Origin: Diadema setosum
Taxonomy: Eukaryota; Echinodermata; Echinoidea; Diadematoida; Diadematidae
DNA: 64,000 nt
Assembly (NCBI GenBank): GCA_033980235.1
Contig: CM067075.1
Coordinates: 18,736,844 to 18,800,843, forward strand
Direction of reading: 5' to 3'
The notes below the pieces were generated by a model. It had not been told where the DNA came from and ran no database searches. It was given only the letters and a program-made list of their open reading frames with translations. The position numbers were made by a program, and so were the translations under genes. Shown here in pieces: positions 49,055 to 59,134 of the stretch (its first letter is position 1; every line of letters starts with the position of its first letter).

Positions 49055-52000
49055 GTCCCCCAATAGAAAGCATGCAGATAATCACTGCTGGTTGAGCTGG
49101 CTCCCTGGGTGTTGGGTGGGGGTGTTAGTCATGTTGAGTAATAGTTGTAGTTATTTATGAATTTATTTTTTTTTCTCTCTCTCTCTTGCAGTTCTGTTTT
49201 GTTAATTGTCCAAGGATAATGAAGTTAAAATGAAATGCTGTAAGGGAATATGGTTTACATGGAAACTTCAAAATCATACATTGTGCATTAACTGCAGAGA
49301 CTCCAACTCTCCCGCTTTCGATGGGAGATCTCCGGCCGAAAGCCCAATTTTACAAAATCTCCCGTTCTCCCGCTTGAGAATTAATTTCTCCCGCCCTGGC
49401 TCTGTGTCTCCCGTTTGAAATGATTTCTTACTTTTTTATTGAAAAATAACCCTTAGATAGCACAAGAGAGCATCAAGAACCCTAATTATTACAGCTTCCA
49501 GGGCCCAAATGGGCCCTGGGCCCAGCCGCAAGGAACTTCGCGCTCGTGATTATGCGCTCTGCGCACATCAAGTTGGAGTCTCCCGTTTGATAGGGGTTGC
49601 AGGCGGGAGAATCTCCAGATCAGAAGGTGCTTGGGGTTGGAGTCTCTGTAACTGTATGTATTTTTAAGTGAGTCAGGTTTTGATGTCGGTAGCCATTTAA
49701 GAGCAGACATACATATATGCAATGTATTGTTAATATTTTTTTTTCTGCTAGTTTTTTTAAGTGGAAAATGACCTCTGATATTTGAATTGAATAAGAAGAT
49801 TGGTAGTTACAAACGTACTCATATCTTAAATTGACATTTACAAAGAAACATTTGTTTTATGTTTTTGTTTGTTTTTATGTATGCCTCTTCATGAAATTTG
49901 TATCTTTTATATTGTAAACTGACTGTTTTGGATGCGCCAGGTGGGTTGGGGAGGATGGCCCGAGGGCCCAAGGCATTTAGTTGGCTCTTTCCAGACCCGG
50001 GCTGCCCAACCTGGTACACCCTTACCACTTCAGTGTATGTTTTGATTTCAAAAAATGTAATACGATATTTGTGATTGAAAGCCAAATAAATAATAATGAC
50101 AATAATAATAATTTATTTTGTATGGCATACCTATAGATGTTTCTATACAGCTGCATGAGTGACATTTAAAGGTGCATGGTCCCGGTGTTTTAGTCAAATG
50201 CGTACGCGGGCGCACGGCGCAAGTTTCCTATGGAGACCTACGCTATCGACTCCTCTTTAGCGCTTACACTTTGGCCCACTTTCCCCGAGTCCGAAGAGGT
50301 CTGATTCACTGTAGTCAGTGGTCCGATCACAGTTCAGCTCTTGATTCGACTGATGGGGATGACAGCTTCAGCAAACTTCTTTTGTGATGTCATAATAAGA
50401 AGCACATATGCACGCACCCTGGCATTACTACAGACTGCGTGTTGCGCAGAGAAGACAACGAAGGCAACGTTACTTAGCAAAACCTACGCGCTTTACTCTT
50501 GATGACAGCTCAAGTTCGGCTATCTTCGTATCAATGCTAACGGTGATTGGCAGTATCATCAACAGTGCCCTCTACACTACCGGGACTATGAACCTTTAAA
50601 AGACAAGAAGAAAAGCATGATTACCAGTTTGGGAAGAAGTCCAGCAGGTCCTGGAAACTTTCTTGTGCCGCCATGAACAGTTCCTGTTCCTTTTCCCTGG
50701 CTTGAGCTTCGGCAGAGCTGCGCCACACGAGGTGTAAGAACAGTTCTCCCTTGGCCTGGTGTATGTCTATTTGGGGTTGGGGCCTGCCTCTGCTGCACAG
50801 GAGGGGCCTGTCTGGTGCCCAGTGCTGTTCCTGGAACTTGTTCTCTGCGTTGACCAATATTGCGTGGTGTCATGTATTGCCCTGTAGGTCCAACCCTGCT
50901 GCTACTGGGTGTGCCACCAACATTAGCCAGAGGACTCCCTCTTTGACCACAACCATTTGATGTCTGCAGGTTTCCTGGTAAACCTGGAGTAAGTTTTGTC
51001 CCACATGAAGCTCTGTGTAGGCTGGTTGATGGCACTGGAGTTCCTGCATCATGTCTCCTGTCCTGACCATTGCAATCTCTGTAAGTGGGAGTCATCGCCC
51101 CTCTGGAGACCTGAGGAGATGCCTTGATCTCATAAATGTGGTAATGAGTTGCTTCAGGTTGCCTGCTGTTGCCAGAAGAATTACAAACGTTTGTGTTGGT
51201 GACATGCAATCCACCTTCAGGCATGAGTGCACCTGCTGCTAGGTGCCCATGCCTGCCTGAAATTCTTGACTGCTGCTTCTGTGTTTGCCCTTGGTGATTA
51301 CCAAAACTACCTCCAAGGGAAGGTTTCATGCACTCACTATTCAATGGATGCTTCTGGTTGGAAAGTTCTTGCGAAGTATGTTGTGTTCGACTGAATTGTG
51401 AATTATTTCCCTGCCTGAGACGACATAGAGGTGATGGAATCCTTGTCACATTTACTTGTGGAGTAATAACCTTAATTGATGGAACACCTGAACCACCAAC
51501 ACATTTAGTTTGATATTTACCAATTGACTTGTCCCATGCAGGCTCTGTGAGTCCAGCAGCATTGTTTGCTATAGCATCATTACTTTTGGAAGTTGTTGCA
51601 GGAATAATGGGTGATACCTTACTCTTGAAGGTATACCCCTTGTAATCTGATGCCCGATCATGTGGTTTTGTGAGTGGTAGGTGCTGATCATTCACCTCTG
51701 AAGTGGTGGAGATTTGGTCCTGTTTCTCAGCATGCTCCAGCTCTTCAAGGAAGCTCTGTGCAGCAGGAGAAATGAATACAGAAACAGAAAAAAAGAAAGA
51801 AAGTGTAGATCAGAAAATGTAATGTTTGGCCATTGAGAGTTCACCTCATGATCCCAGCTTTACATTCACCTTTATCAGTATGAAAACATGACACAATCAT
51901 ATGATGGAGGGACAGACAATCTTAAAACCTGTCTCTAGCATTTAATATCAATGTACCAGTATGTGTCAGAGCTACAGAAAATTTATCCAAGTCAAAATTG

Positions 52001-53320
52001 GATGTCTCATACAATTTTGTTAAAAAAAAATACATTGATAATAAAAAAAAAGTAAAAAATGAAAAAATCACAGGGTTTTTCAATATTTGAAGATATGAAG
52101 AAGGAGACTTTCAGTGTTATTCAGCTTGCAAATAATCATTATGCTTTGGTCACATCAACTGGTGGGACTACAGTAACTGTACCCTGTAGCACCATCAATG
52201 GCACTCAGTATAGAATATCTACATGTTCAAATTTTATGTGGAACTGTTGTTTAAGAGTGGCCTACCCTCACTGTTGCCATTTGACATGATTTCTGATTTT
52301 TATCCAGCAAAAACGCACATCCATATGCATGCTTTCATACATAAGCATGAAAGACACTGCAAAATATAATCCCACAGTTGTATTAACCAGGAAATCATGC
52401 TATTTGTGGAATACCAGGTGTTTCATTTCTTCTTTTCTTTTTTTTTTCAAGAGTTGAAATGAAGTTCAAGTAAAAAAATGCAAAAGACAGGCAGCCATTG
52501 AGAGCAGTTGTTCTATCATTCATTAACCCGCTGATTTTGCTACAATATGCATTTCCCATAGACACCTGCCCGAGTACACTTGCAACTCGTCTTCAACGGG
52601 TTAGTATAGAAATATGCACTTCATGATACAAGGACAACAAACATAATGTACATGTAATATACTAGAACAAGGACAAATGTACAGTGTACATAGCTAGAGA
52701 GAAAAGATTATAGCTAGAGAGAAAAGATTATACATAGAGTTGGAGTGTGAGGATGCAATGTGACATACAGTGCACTTTACATACCTGTACAATTGTACAA
52801 CACGTGTCTGGGCCAAGTTAGCGACAGAAAAGGAAAGTCTTCAGGTCAGTCACGTATGTACTACTACATTACTAATTACAAATAACGTCAGTGTAGACCC
52901 TACACTTTAACTTGTTGGTATCATTTTGATTAAAACAAATCTATACAGCATGTGTCTGTGATGTCTTTTTTTTTTTTTGGGGGGGGGGGGCTTATTTATA
53001 CACAATATGTAGATCTACTAACAGCAGTAACTGGGAAAATCTGCTGATGGTTTGGTGGGCAAATGTTGAAATTAACAACAGTCAGAAAATAACGGTATAC
53101 ACATTCATTTAAACTTGATACAACATGCATAGAGACCTACAACCAATAAATCATCATACTGTAAACAGTAGACATGTTCTAGAGTTATCTCGACTATGGA
53201 AGCACTGTACTAGTTGATACAAGATTACGTGTATTTGCATGCTCTAGAGTGCCAAGTATAAAGACTTACATCACTGCTGAAGATGTCATCCTCGTCAAGT
53301 TGAAACAGCTGATTGGAATC
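40011..53320 (-). CDS. HROB: HROB (C17orf53) orthologue, gene span
   Basis: Eight exons on the minus strand (numbered 2-9, entered separately) join in consistent phase to about 846 residues, or about 888 if the candidate exon 1 is real. Human HROB has roughly 650. Family landmarks appear in order: an acidic N-terminal motif (DEDDIFSSD then SFLEELEHAE), a long low-complexity middle, RKFPGPAGLLP, and a segment with FEHGAWFRMKTELG. Then come the conserved OB-fold domain (DASVTLCDPSGQMQGTIHRR; GVLSPSQRNHYLNITPSNL) and an acidic C-terminus (LLDGLEDELFEDF). HROB is known to bind and recruit MCM8-MCM9 for DNA synthesis in homologous recombination and interstrand crosslink repair in the nucleus. The introns contain at least six transposons. 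Confidence 0.9.
40593..40953. mobile_element. MITE with CCCCGCGTTCACATT ends, in HROB intron 8
   Basis: CCCCGCGTTCACATTAGTCC on the left is mirrored by GGACCAATGTGAACGCGGGG on the right. Each end carries a CCCCGCG/CGCGGGG hairpin. The GTTCACA subterminal word fits PIF/Harbinger-like MITEs, but the target duplication is not clear. Confidence 0.7.
41171..42212. mobile_element. Element with three internal ~340 bp units, in HROB intron 8
   Basis: It starts AGAGACCCGCGGGTCTAGCG then CTCACCTGAG, and ends CTTTGGCTCAGGTGAGCTAA, so CTCACCTGAG is the terminal repeat. Three tandem units (about 41310, 41650 and 41985) share TGGGTGGGGCATGGTG, CCCCCTAGGGATGCTACCTG and CAAGTTTG. A (CGCACGA)-like stretch adjoins the right end. 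It is noncoding. Confidence 0.75.
42920..43700 (-). CDS. HROB: HROB exon 8: second half of OB fold and variable tail
   Basis: The acceptor at 43701-43702 (TTCTGACACAG) and the consensus donor GTAAGC at 42919 give 781 nt in phase 0 to 1. It opens with VGVLSPSQRNHYLNITPSNL, the second signature of the HROB OB-fold domain, and then runs into about 230 residues of polar low-complexity sequence. The tail here looks longer than in vertebrates. Confidence 0.9.
44491..44685 (-). CDS. HROB: HROB exon 7: OB-fold core
   Basis: A 65-codon exon, phase 0 to 0, acceptor ACCATGCAG. It encodes ASLKQLTKNKV, then NDASVTLCDPSGQMQGTIHR and ELKPGSVLVLRQ. This is the most conserved HROB segment. The donor CAG/GTCTCT is weaker than consensus but is required by the join to exon 8. 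Confidence 0.93.
45245..46362. mobile_element. Degenerate TTAA-flanked (piggyBac-like) MITE, in HROB intron
   Basis: The left end is TTAACCCTAAAAA, then a G run, CTTTTTGAG and GCCCC. The right end is TTTTTAGGGTCAA. The interior aligns with 46644-47427 and 62396-63185 (CTTTTGAGACCAAATT and GAAGTTACG words). The TTAA flank and CCC start fit piggyBac-type ends, though no transposase is present. It is interrupted by the MITE at 45919-46337. Confidence 0.6.
45919..46337. mobile_element. PIF/Harbinger-like MITE with TTA target duplication
   Basis: TIR GGCTGCGTTCACATAGAAGT is mirrored by ACTTCTATGTGAACGCAGCC. TTA stands directly outside both ends, the 3-bp duplication expected of PIF/Harbinger. The interior repeats ATTCGGTATTCG and GCTATTCG words. 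It sits inside the older MITE at 45245. Confidence 0.8.
46377..46408. repeat. (CA)n microsatellite next to HROB exon 6
   Basis: Interrupted CACACA tract about 35 bp past the exon 6 donor. Confidence 0.8.
46443..46580 (-). CDS. HROB: HROB exon 6
   Basis: 46 codons, phase 0 to 0. Acceptor ATTTCTTGTTTAG, donor AAG/GTAGAG. Encodes DALEEEVAVGDFEHGAWFRM, then KTELGIRESDPNS and IALVIRK. It corresponds to the vertebrate segment just before the OB fold. Confidence 0.92.
46644..47427. mobile_element. TTAA-flanked (piggyBac-like) MITE, in HROB intron 5
   Basis: TTAACCCTATTCTAACTGGG is exactly mirrored by CCCAGTTAGAATAGGGTTAA. Just inside each end lies the hairpin GGGGTCAAATTGACCCC. About 780 bp, noncoding. 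TTAA duplication and CCC...GGG ends are the piggyBac signature. Confidence 0.8.
47430..48122. other. HROB intron 5 remainder
   Basis: AT-rich intron sequence with an (AAAC)n stretch near 47644. Nothing else recognised. Confidence 0.5.
48123..48197 (-). CDS. HROB: HROB exon 5
   Basis: 25 codons, phase 0 to 0, acceptor CAATCCTAG and consensus donor GAG/GTATGT. The sequence (CPGQKVKQAVVTVPAETVES) leads straight into exon 6. It is poorly conserved, so support comes from splice sites and phase. Confidence 0.7.
48657..48761 (-). CDS. HROB: HROB exon 4 (tentative)
   Basis: The acceptor CATTTTTACAG and donor GTAATC (the donor exon 3 also uses) bound 35 codons in phase 0 to 0. It begins QPEDMPFTVTEKYM, loosely like the LEDI.VS segment that follows PGPAG.LP in vertebrates. 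Exon 3 could equally splice directly to exon 5. Confidence 0.4.
49294..49650. mobile_element. MITE with GAGACTCCAAC ends, in HROB intron
   Basis: GCAGAGACTCCAACTCTCCC on the left is mirrored by GGGGTTGGAGTCTCTGTAAC on the right. The interior repeats CTCCCG words. Noncoding. Confidence 0.65.
50165..50601. mobile_element. MITE with TTTAAAGGT ends, 20 bp from a HROB splice donor
   Basis: TTTAAAGGTGCATGGTCCCG is mirrored by CGGGACTATGAACCTTTAAA. An inverted second copy is at 63183-63596. The element ends only about 20 bp downstream of the exon 3 donor. Confidence 0.75.
50625..51755 (-). CDS. HROB: HROB exon 3: long low-complexity middle
   Basis: 377 codons, phase 0 to 0. The acceptor is strong (pyrimidine tract ending CTGCTGCACAG) and the donor is CTG/GTAATC. 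It starts SFLEELEHAEKQ, matching the FL..VEDAE segment of vertebrate HROB. It continues as Ser/Thr/Gln/Pro/Gly-rich, presumably disordered, and ends RKFPGPAGLLPKL. The PGPAG motif is the family landmark of this region. Confidence 0.88.
52524..52603. mobile_element. ~80 bp MITE with TTAACCCG ends, in HROB intron 2
   Basis: TTAACCCGCTGA is mirrored by TCTTCAACGGGTTA. Closely related sequence (ATATGCATTTCCCATAGAC) occurs at about 3535-3610. Confidence 0.5.
52967..52990. repeat. poly(T)-poly(G) junction
   Basis: About 12 T followed by about 12 G. Confidence 0.9.
53270..53320 (-). CDS. HROB: HROB exon 2: acidic N-terminal motif
   Basis: 17 codons, phase 0 to 0. Acceptor with ACTGAC branch-like sequence and ACTGAAG end, consensus donor GAT/GTAAGT. 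Encodes QLFQLDEDDIFSSD, matching the LF..EEEFEDEDF start region of vertebrate HROB. Confidence 0.75.
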
Positions 53321-53970
53321 CTTCAGTCAGTTTGAAATGACAGAAAAGAACAAAGCAAATCAACATCATGAATGACAGTAAAGATTAAGAATAAAGGAGA
53401 GACGAAATTGTGGCTTTGGAGTAAAAGAGCCACAAAACCGGTATCGGAAATAAGAGCTTTGTCTAATGAACAGAGGCTGATAAACATTGGACTCCCAACT
53501 TTAGCTTGCTGATGGGCAAGGGGTGATATGATTGAGGCATTCAAGCTCTTTCACAGATACTTTCAAAAAGGCAGTGTAAGACGTTAGGCATGGCATATCT
53601 TTCTGATGTCAAGACAACATGTACAGAGTGTACCTACATATGCGTAGTACAAAAACTCTGAATTCTAGATCACTTACCACTACACATAAAAACTCATTTT
53701 ATTCATGTGCATTTAATAGGGAACCTTCCAATAATATTGGTGATGTTTCCCGCAAATCACAGCAATCATGGTAACCATGATATATTCACGGTAGAGGTAT
53801 CTACTTACTTTTGTATCCACATGTCAAATCTCATATTCTGCAAACCCAAACTCCACCAAAATGATAGGAAACACTTAAATATTTTATTTCAAATCACTCC
53901 CGTAAAATTTGAAGTACATTGGTAAATTAGAAGCATTCATATCGTCATCGAATTTCATATTGCCACTCAC

Positions 53971-54096
53971 TACGTACAACCACGACAGAACTCGCTCTTT
54001 GCATGCATGTTGACGTATGTCGCGGCCAGCCGCGATATCGTGCGAAGCAGAAGAGCGTTTTTGACAACACTGAAAGTCCACGTCAACACTTCCCAT
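53971..54096 (-). CDS. Candidate HROB exon 1
   Basis: An ATG at 54096 opens 42 codons ending at a consensus donor (GTA/GTGAGT) in phase 0, which fits exon 2. The sequence (GSVDVDFQCCQKRSSASH) does not resemble known HROB N-termini. A short start exon elsewhere, or a mainly untranslated exon here, is equally possible. The local sequence is CpG-richer than its surroundings, as a promoter-proximal exon might be. Confidence 0.35.
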
Positions 54097-54417
54097 TAAA
54101 TAACTTGGTTCACTGCCCTTGACTGACTGGAAATAAGTTATTTAATTTCTTTCTGTGATTTTGGTGCATTTGGTAGTGTCAAATTTGAGACATCTGTTAT
54201 GAAATAGGCCTACACATATGTACATTTATATTGACCGACAAGTAGTATGGGGGGTTGTGTACCCGGACACTTAAGAAGTTGAGATTTAGATGAATTTTTC
54301 ACATTGCCATTCTCAATAAAAATATTCCAATACACAATGATGAGGTTCTAAAAATGATACTTAACAGTTCTTCCAAAGCAAAGCAAACAAAATCAATTTT
54401 TGTCGTAATTAGAGAAC

Positions 54418-54803
54418 TTAAAGGGTGTGTTCAGTTCTGGTCGAGGTGAGGATTTAGCTTTTAACGTTTTGTGAGTTATTTCAGAAACCACTCTGTGAGA
54501 TGTCAAAGAGCATGCAGTTCTAAGGGGTATCAAAAGTTAATTCGATGAAAATCAGTTTTGAAATAGGCTGAGATATCCAAAAACAGGGTGAAACAAAGAG
54601 ATCCTAATAAAGTTGTAGCATGTCGCCTTTTATCATTAGCACTTTTTTTGGATATCTCAGCCATTTGAAAACCAATTTTCATCAAATAAACGTTGAATCC
54701 TTCTTGAAATAACCTGCTCTTTCATATTTCATAAGAGGCTTTTCATTATCTCACTTGGGAATGTTCAAAACATGAATCCCCACCTCAACCAGTACTGTAC
54801 AGT
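54418..54803. mobile_element. Complete TTAAAGGG-ended MITE
   Basis: TTAAAGGGTGTGTTCAGTTC is mirrored by CAGTACTGTACAGTCCCTTTAA-type sequence, with TGGTNGAGGTG at the same distance from each end. The centre has GATATCC words in both orientations. Half copies lie at 27520, 28763 and 37500. Confidence 0.75.
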
Positions 54804-54897
54804 CCCTTTAACTGAAACCCTTGCAAATGTATTTTGAACGTTGTAGCCAGTCTGCGTGTATTGTCTATGGGAATGGATTAACACTGAAGTTTGTTGT

Positions 54898-55095
54898 TTC
54901 TACGAAGACCCATTGGGGACATTTTCCAACATGGCAAAAAACGAAACTCAGTACGTACGTATGTAACAATTATACGTAAGTACGTAATAATAATACATAC
55001 GTACATAATAAATCATACGTACGTACATGATAATAATACGTACAATGTACGTAATAATAATTACGTGCATACGTAATAAATAATACGTACGTGAT
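54898..55095. repeat. TACG microsatellite with adjacent dispersed repeat
   Basis: TACGAAGACCCATTGGGGAC then TTTTCCAACATGGC lead into degenerate (TACG)n. An inverted copy of this junction is at 59010-59134, and a shorter direct copy at about 56500-56535. Confidence 0.8.
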
Positions 55096-55101
55096 AATAT
55101 T

Positions 55102-55648
55102 AGTTACCCCCTGCTTGTTCACGAAATACGTGAAAATATCTACGGTCTGGTGCCATATTCCATGAGGCCGAAGATTCCTCTCGTGAATGATGTTGAAATC
55201 GCCGGCTGTCGGCCATGTCACCCCCATTGTTGACTTACGTCTCGCGAGCTGGTTACTGTATGCGCGCATACATACATGCGCAGCTATGCAAAGTCGCACA
55301 TCACCTGAAGTTGCTCATCAAGCGTCTTTGCGTGGTCTCAGGTGATGTGCGTAATATGCTTCAGGACCGTGCGCTGTCCATTTGTTTTGTACAGGATTTG
55401 TGCGCACTTTCCTGTCTTTCCATTTAAGCGTCTTTGCTGTGTAACCTGGAATATCATGACGTCATATCACGGAATACGGGATATATTAAGTGGTTGATTG
55501 ACCATTGAGATTACAGAATTCACGATCACTAAAAGATAAGTATTATTATCACGTACGTACGTACGTATTATTTCGAGACGTAAGTCAACAATGGGGGTGA
55601 CATGGCCGACAGCCGGCGATTTCAACATCATTCACGAGAGGAAATCAG
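55102..55648. repeat. Inverted repeat pair
   Basis: The block from 55170 to 55240 (CTCTCGTGAATGATGTTGAA to GACTTACGTCTCG) recurs in inverse at 55576-55648. Between them lies a segment (about 55265-55425) whose words reappear inverted at about 59520-59660. Confidence 0.7.
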
Positions 55649-56310
55649 CGAGAAGAAGGTTAGCAATTACACTTAAAAAGATAAAATTGTTACCCCCAGC
55701 TTGTTCTTACGAAATACGGGAAATATCTACGGTCTGGTGCCATATTCCATTCGGCCTTCGGCCTCATGGAATCTTCGGCCTCATGGAATATGGCACCAGA
55801 CCGTAGATATTTTCCCGTATTTCGTGAACAAGCAGGGGGTAACTAATAGTACGTACGTAATAAATACTGTAAACTTGTAAATTTTTGAGTTGCTCGCCGA
55901 TGATAGCGCGAAAATACAAACGCGCGAACATTTTCAAAGTATTTCATTACTAGTGATGATTACATCATTCACGAGAGGAAATCAGCGAGAAGAAGGTTAG
56001 CAATTACACTTAAAAAGATAAAATCGTTACCCCCAGCTTGTTCTTACGAAATATGGGAAATATCTACGGTCTGGTGCCATATTCCATTCGGCCTTCGGTC
56101 TCATGGAATCTTCGGCCTTCGGCCTCATGGAATCTTCGGCCTCATGGAATATGGCACCAGACTGTAGATATTTTCCCGTATTTCGTGAACAAGCAGGGGG
56201 TAACTAATAGTACGTACGTAATAAATACTGTAAACTTGTAAATTTTCGAGTTGCTCGCCGATGATAGCGCGAAAATACAAACACGTGAACATTTTGAAAG
56301 TATTTCATTA
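55625..56310. repeat. ~340 bp tandem duplication, each copy with a ~165 bp palindrome
   Basis: Both copies contain CATTCACGAGAGGAAATCAG, a hairpin, a (TACG)n tract, and AATACTGTAAACTTGTAAAT. The hairpins (55689-55852 and 56031-56203) have arms of about 65-75 bp (GTTACCCCC..CTTGTTC.TACGAAATA and ATGGCACCAGACCGTAGATA) around GGCCTTCGGCC/TCATGGAAT repeats. Confidence 0.85.
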
Positions 56311-56609
56311 CTAGTATTGCGCCACATTACATACTGTGTCAGTGTGCGTTGTATGTCCGCGAAACTAAAAACACGCGAAATTCCCGATGGTCCGTCGAGA
56401 GCAAAAAATTAATCACGCGAAAATTTCCACTTTTACAGTAATACCTACGTACATATTATTTATTATGTAATAAATAATAGTGTGTACACGCACGTGTACG
56501 TACGAAGACCCCTTGGGGACATTTCCCAACATTTCTTTAGTTTCAGAAATTATGTTTCGTGTGTAATGTGTATAAGTGCTATTACAATGTGGTAAAAAAA
56601 GCACGTATG

Positions 56610-58980
56610 CAGTAATGATTCACCTGAAGACTCCACAACCTCTCGAATTGCAGTACCCACTCTCTAATTTAGCAAGACGGTGCTGTCTACCTCATCTTGC
56701 ATCATTTTAGCCCAAATTTCTTCCTCTTTTGCTTCTACTCTTCAAAGACAGAGGATGTGCGCAGCATTTCAACTCCTGAAAGTCTTATGACTTTTCTGGT
56801 ATTTCAGGTCAATCTAGCCACACTGACACGATACAATGGCTCTAGTTAAACGTTTGTACCAAAAACTTACATACCCAACATGAAAAAGAATGAAGAAAAA
56901 ACCTTTATTTTCCAGTTTTTAGTCCCTCAAAGTTCGAGCTAACAATGACGCGCCCCGCGTCCTCTCTCTCTCTCTCCCTCTCTCTCATGCCAGGCTCCAG
57001 TGACATAGTGAACAAGTTGTTCAACTTGTGTAAAAGCACCAAATTCGGCACACATGTAGACTGAGATATTCTAAACATATTTGGCTATTGAGCCCTTTAG
57101 AAATCTGGTGTCTTCTCCCGTTGCCATGGTAATATTTTTGGGAAAAATCATGTATTTCCAATTATACGATAAAATGCAAAAAATTGACTCAATTCATAGT
57201 TTTGGAATTACTTGTTCATTTGCAATCAAAGTCCTAGTTATTCACTGATGTCTTCTAACGTTGTCATGGTAACAAATTACTTTGGATAAAGATATACATA
57301 TTTCCAGTGAAATAGTACTAAAATGTAACAAATGAAATTGTATTCAAATGTAACACAGTGACATCTATAGATTTAGAACTATGGCAGTCACTCTCTCTTA
57401 CAGTCATTCTCTGATGCCTTCTGTTGCCTCGGTAAAACCGAATTATTTTTTGAAAAAATTGCACTTTTTCTCATTACACATTATCAAAATTGTGACAACA
57501 GCGGCTAAATTTATGGACTTACAGCGGCTAAATTTATGGACTTACAGCTACCCGTTCAAATACCTGGACTCAAACTATTATGTACAATGAAATGTAAAAA
57601 TGCGATATAAGACGGTGAGTGTCTGAGAATGTTATTTCAGTTTGCATCTTTGTTCGCCATAAACATCTTGGTCATTCAAAGTCACATTTCCCCATAAAAA
57701 ATTGTGGTTGCTATGGAAACGACTTTGTAGAAATTGCTCTTGGAAAGAACAAGAGCAATGCTATATCAAAAAAACCCCCACAATTCAATAAATACACAAA
57801 ATTACAATGCTGAATTATCGCGAGTCTATTACAGGCGACCCTATATGGAGAAAATTCCGCCTCCCTTTCATTTCCTTCGTTTTAAAGGTTCCATAAATTT
57901 GCATTTTTTTTTTAACGTTCCAATGATAAATTAATATGGGGGGGGGGGCTTCAGAATCTAGGGAATAACATTTCTGACAATATATCCAATGCACAGATGA
58001 AAATATTCTAAACTTTTCTGAGAAAACTGTATTTTATAGAATACTTCTTACATAACATACGGAGGAGCTGCTTACATGTGACGTCACAAAATTAAAACTT
58101 TAAACACTCATAACTCTTTTATAATTTAACCGATTTTCATCAAACTTTCACAAATATTTTTCTTTATTTTTTTCTGCATTTTTTAAACTCAAGTCATCTT
58201 CTGGGTGAACTTCTCCTTTATACCCTTTGAGAGAGGAGATGTTTTGTGTTGGTTATAAGTCGTTCGCACCATACACGTAGTTGCACATCTCAGTCAGACT
58301 CACTAGCAGAAGGAAAACGAAATGTCAGACACACAAGTATCCTGCAGAGGCATGTCGGAGTTTTATTGAGAGATGTTCATTCCAGTCTTGCGATTGAGCG
58401 AGTCGTCATGACACACACACAAAAGAAGAACCGAGCATTTATACAGTATACTAGCAGTTAAAACAAAGGAATGCTCTTGTTAGTCAAAAAGGGAAAAAAA
58501 TCACAAGACACAAACCACAAGTCACTGCTGACAGTAACCACCACATTGGACAGCTATTTATGAATAAGCATTAGCGGCAGCATCGGAGTATTGAGGTCGG
58601 TCGCTGACCTTTGACAGACCAAAGAAGAAAGAAGCGCCGTCTTGCTTTTGTCTCAAATTATTTTGAATACCAAGAATTGCTCTAACCATCATAACATTTC
58701 AGATAAAAACTTTTACGAACGGAAGCTCGCAAATAATCAATGCAGAGGGTTTGTCAACAGAACGACACAGTGAATCAGAGTGTTGATCGAAGATAAAATG
58801 GGAACAAGAGGAGCGGGTCAGTGAGAGGGAGAGAGAGAGAAAGGAAGAAAGAGAGAGAAACCGTGTGAGGTTGAGATGCTGCACACTGCATGCACTTCGA
58901 TCTATACACCTCTTTGGTCTGGACGTCCACCTCACAAATATAAAGCTCCCTAAATTAAGTATACTTTCGTCCGGCACCTA
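56610..58980. other. No gene recognised
   Basis: Contains several GTTGCCATGG-type words about 140-160 bp apart (57120, 57260, 57420), resembling a decayed relative of the element at 26675. There is a 23 bp direct duplication at about 57505-57545 and a GA-rich microsatellite near 58825-58860. Confidence 0.4.
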
Positions 58981-59009
58981 GCTTCACAATGGCGGACAAA
59001 ATTTCCACG

Positions 59010-59134
59010 TTTGCAGTATTTATTACGTACGTACGTATTACTTATTACGTACGTACGTATTATTATTACGTACGTATGTACTAAGTTTTGTTTTTTGCCA
59101 TGTTGGAAAATGTCCCCAATGGGTCTTCGTATGT
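59010..59134. repeat. Inverted copy of the TACG-junction repeat
   Basis: Degenerate (TACG)n followed by GCCATGTTGGAAAATGTCCC then CAATGGGTCTTCGT, the inverse of 54898-55080. Confidence 0.85.
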
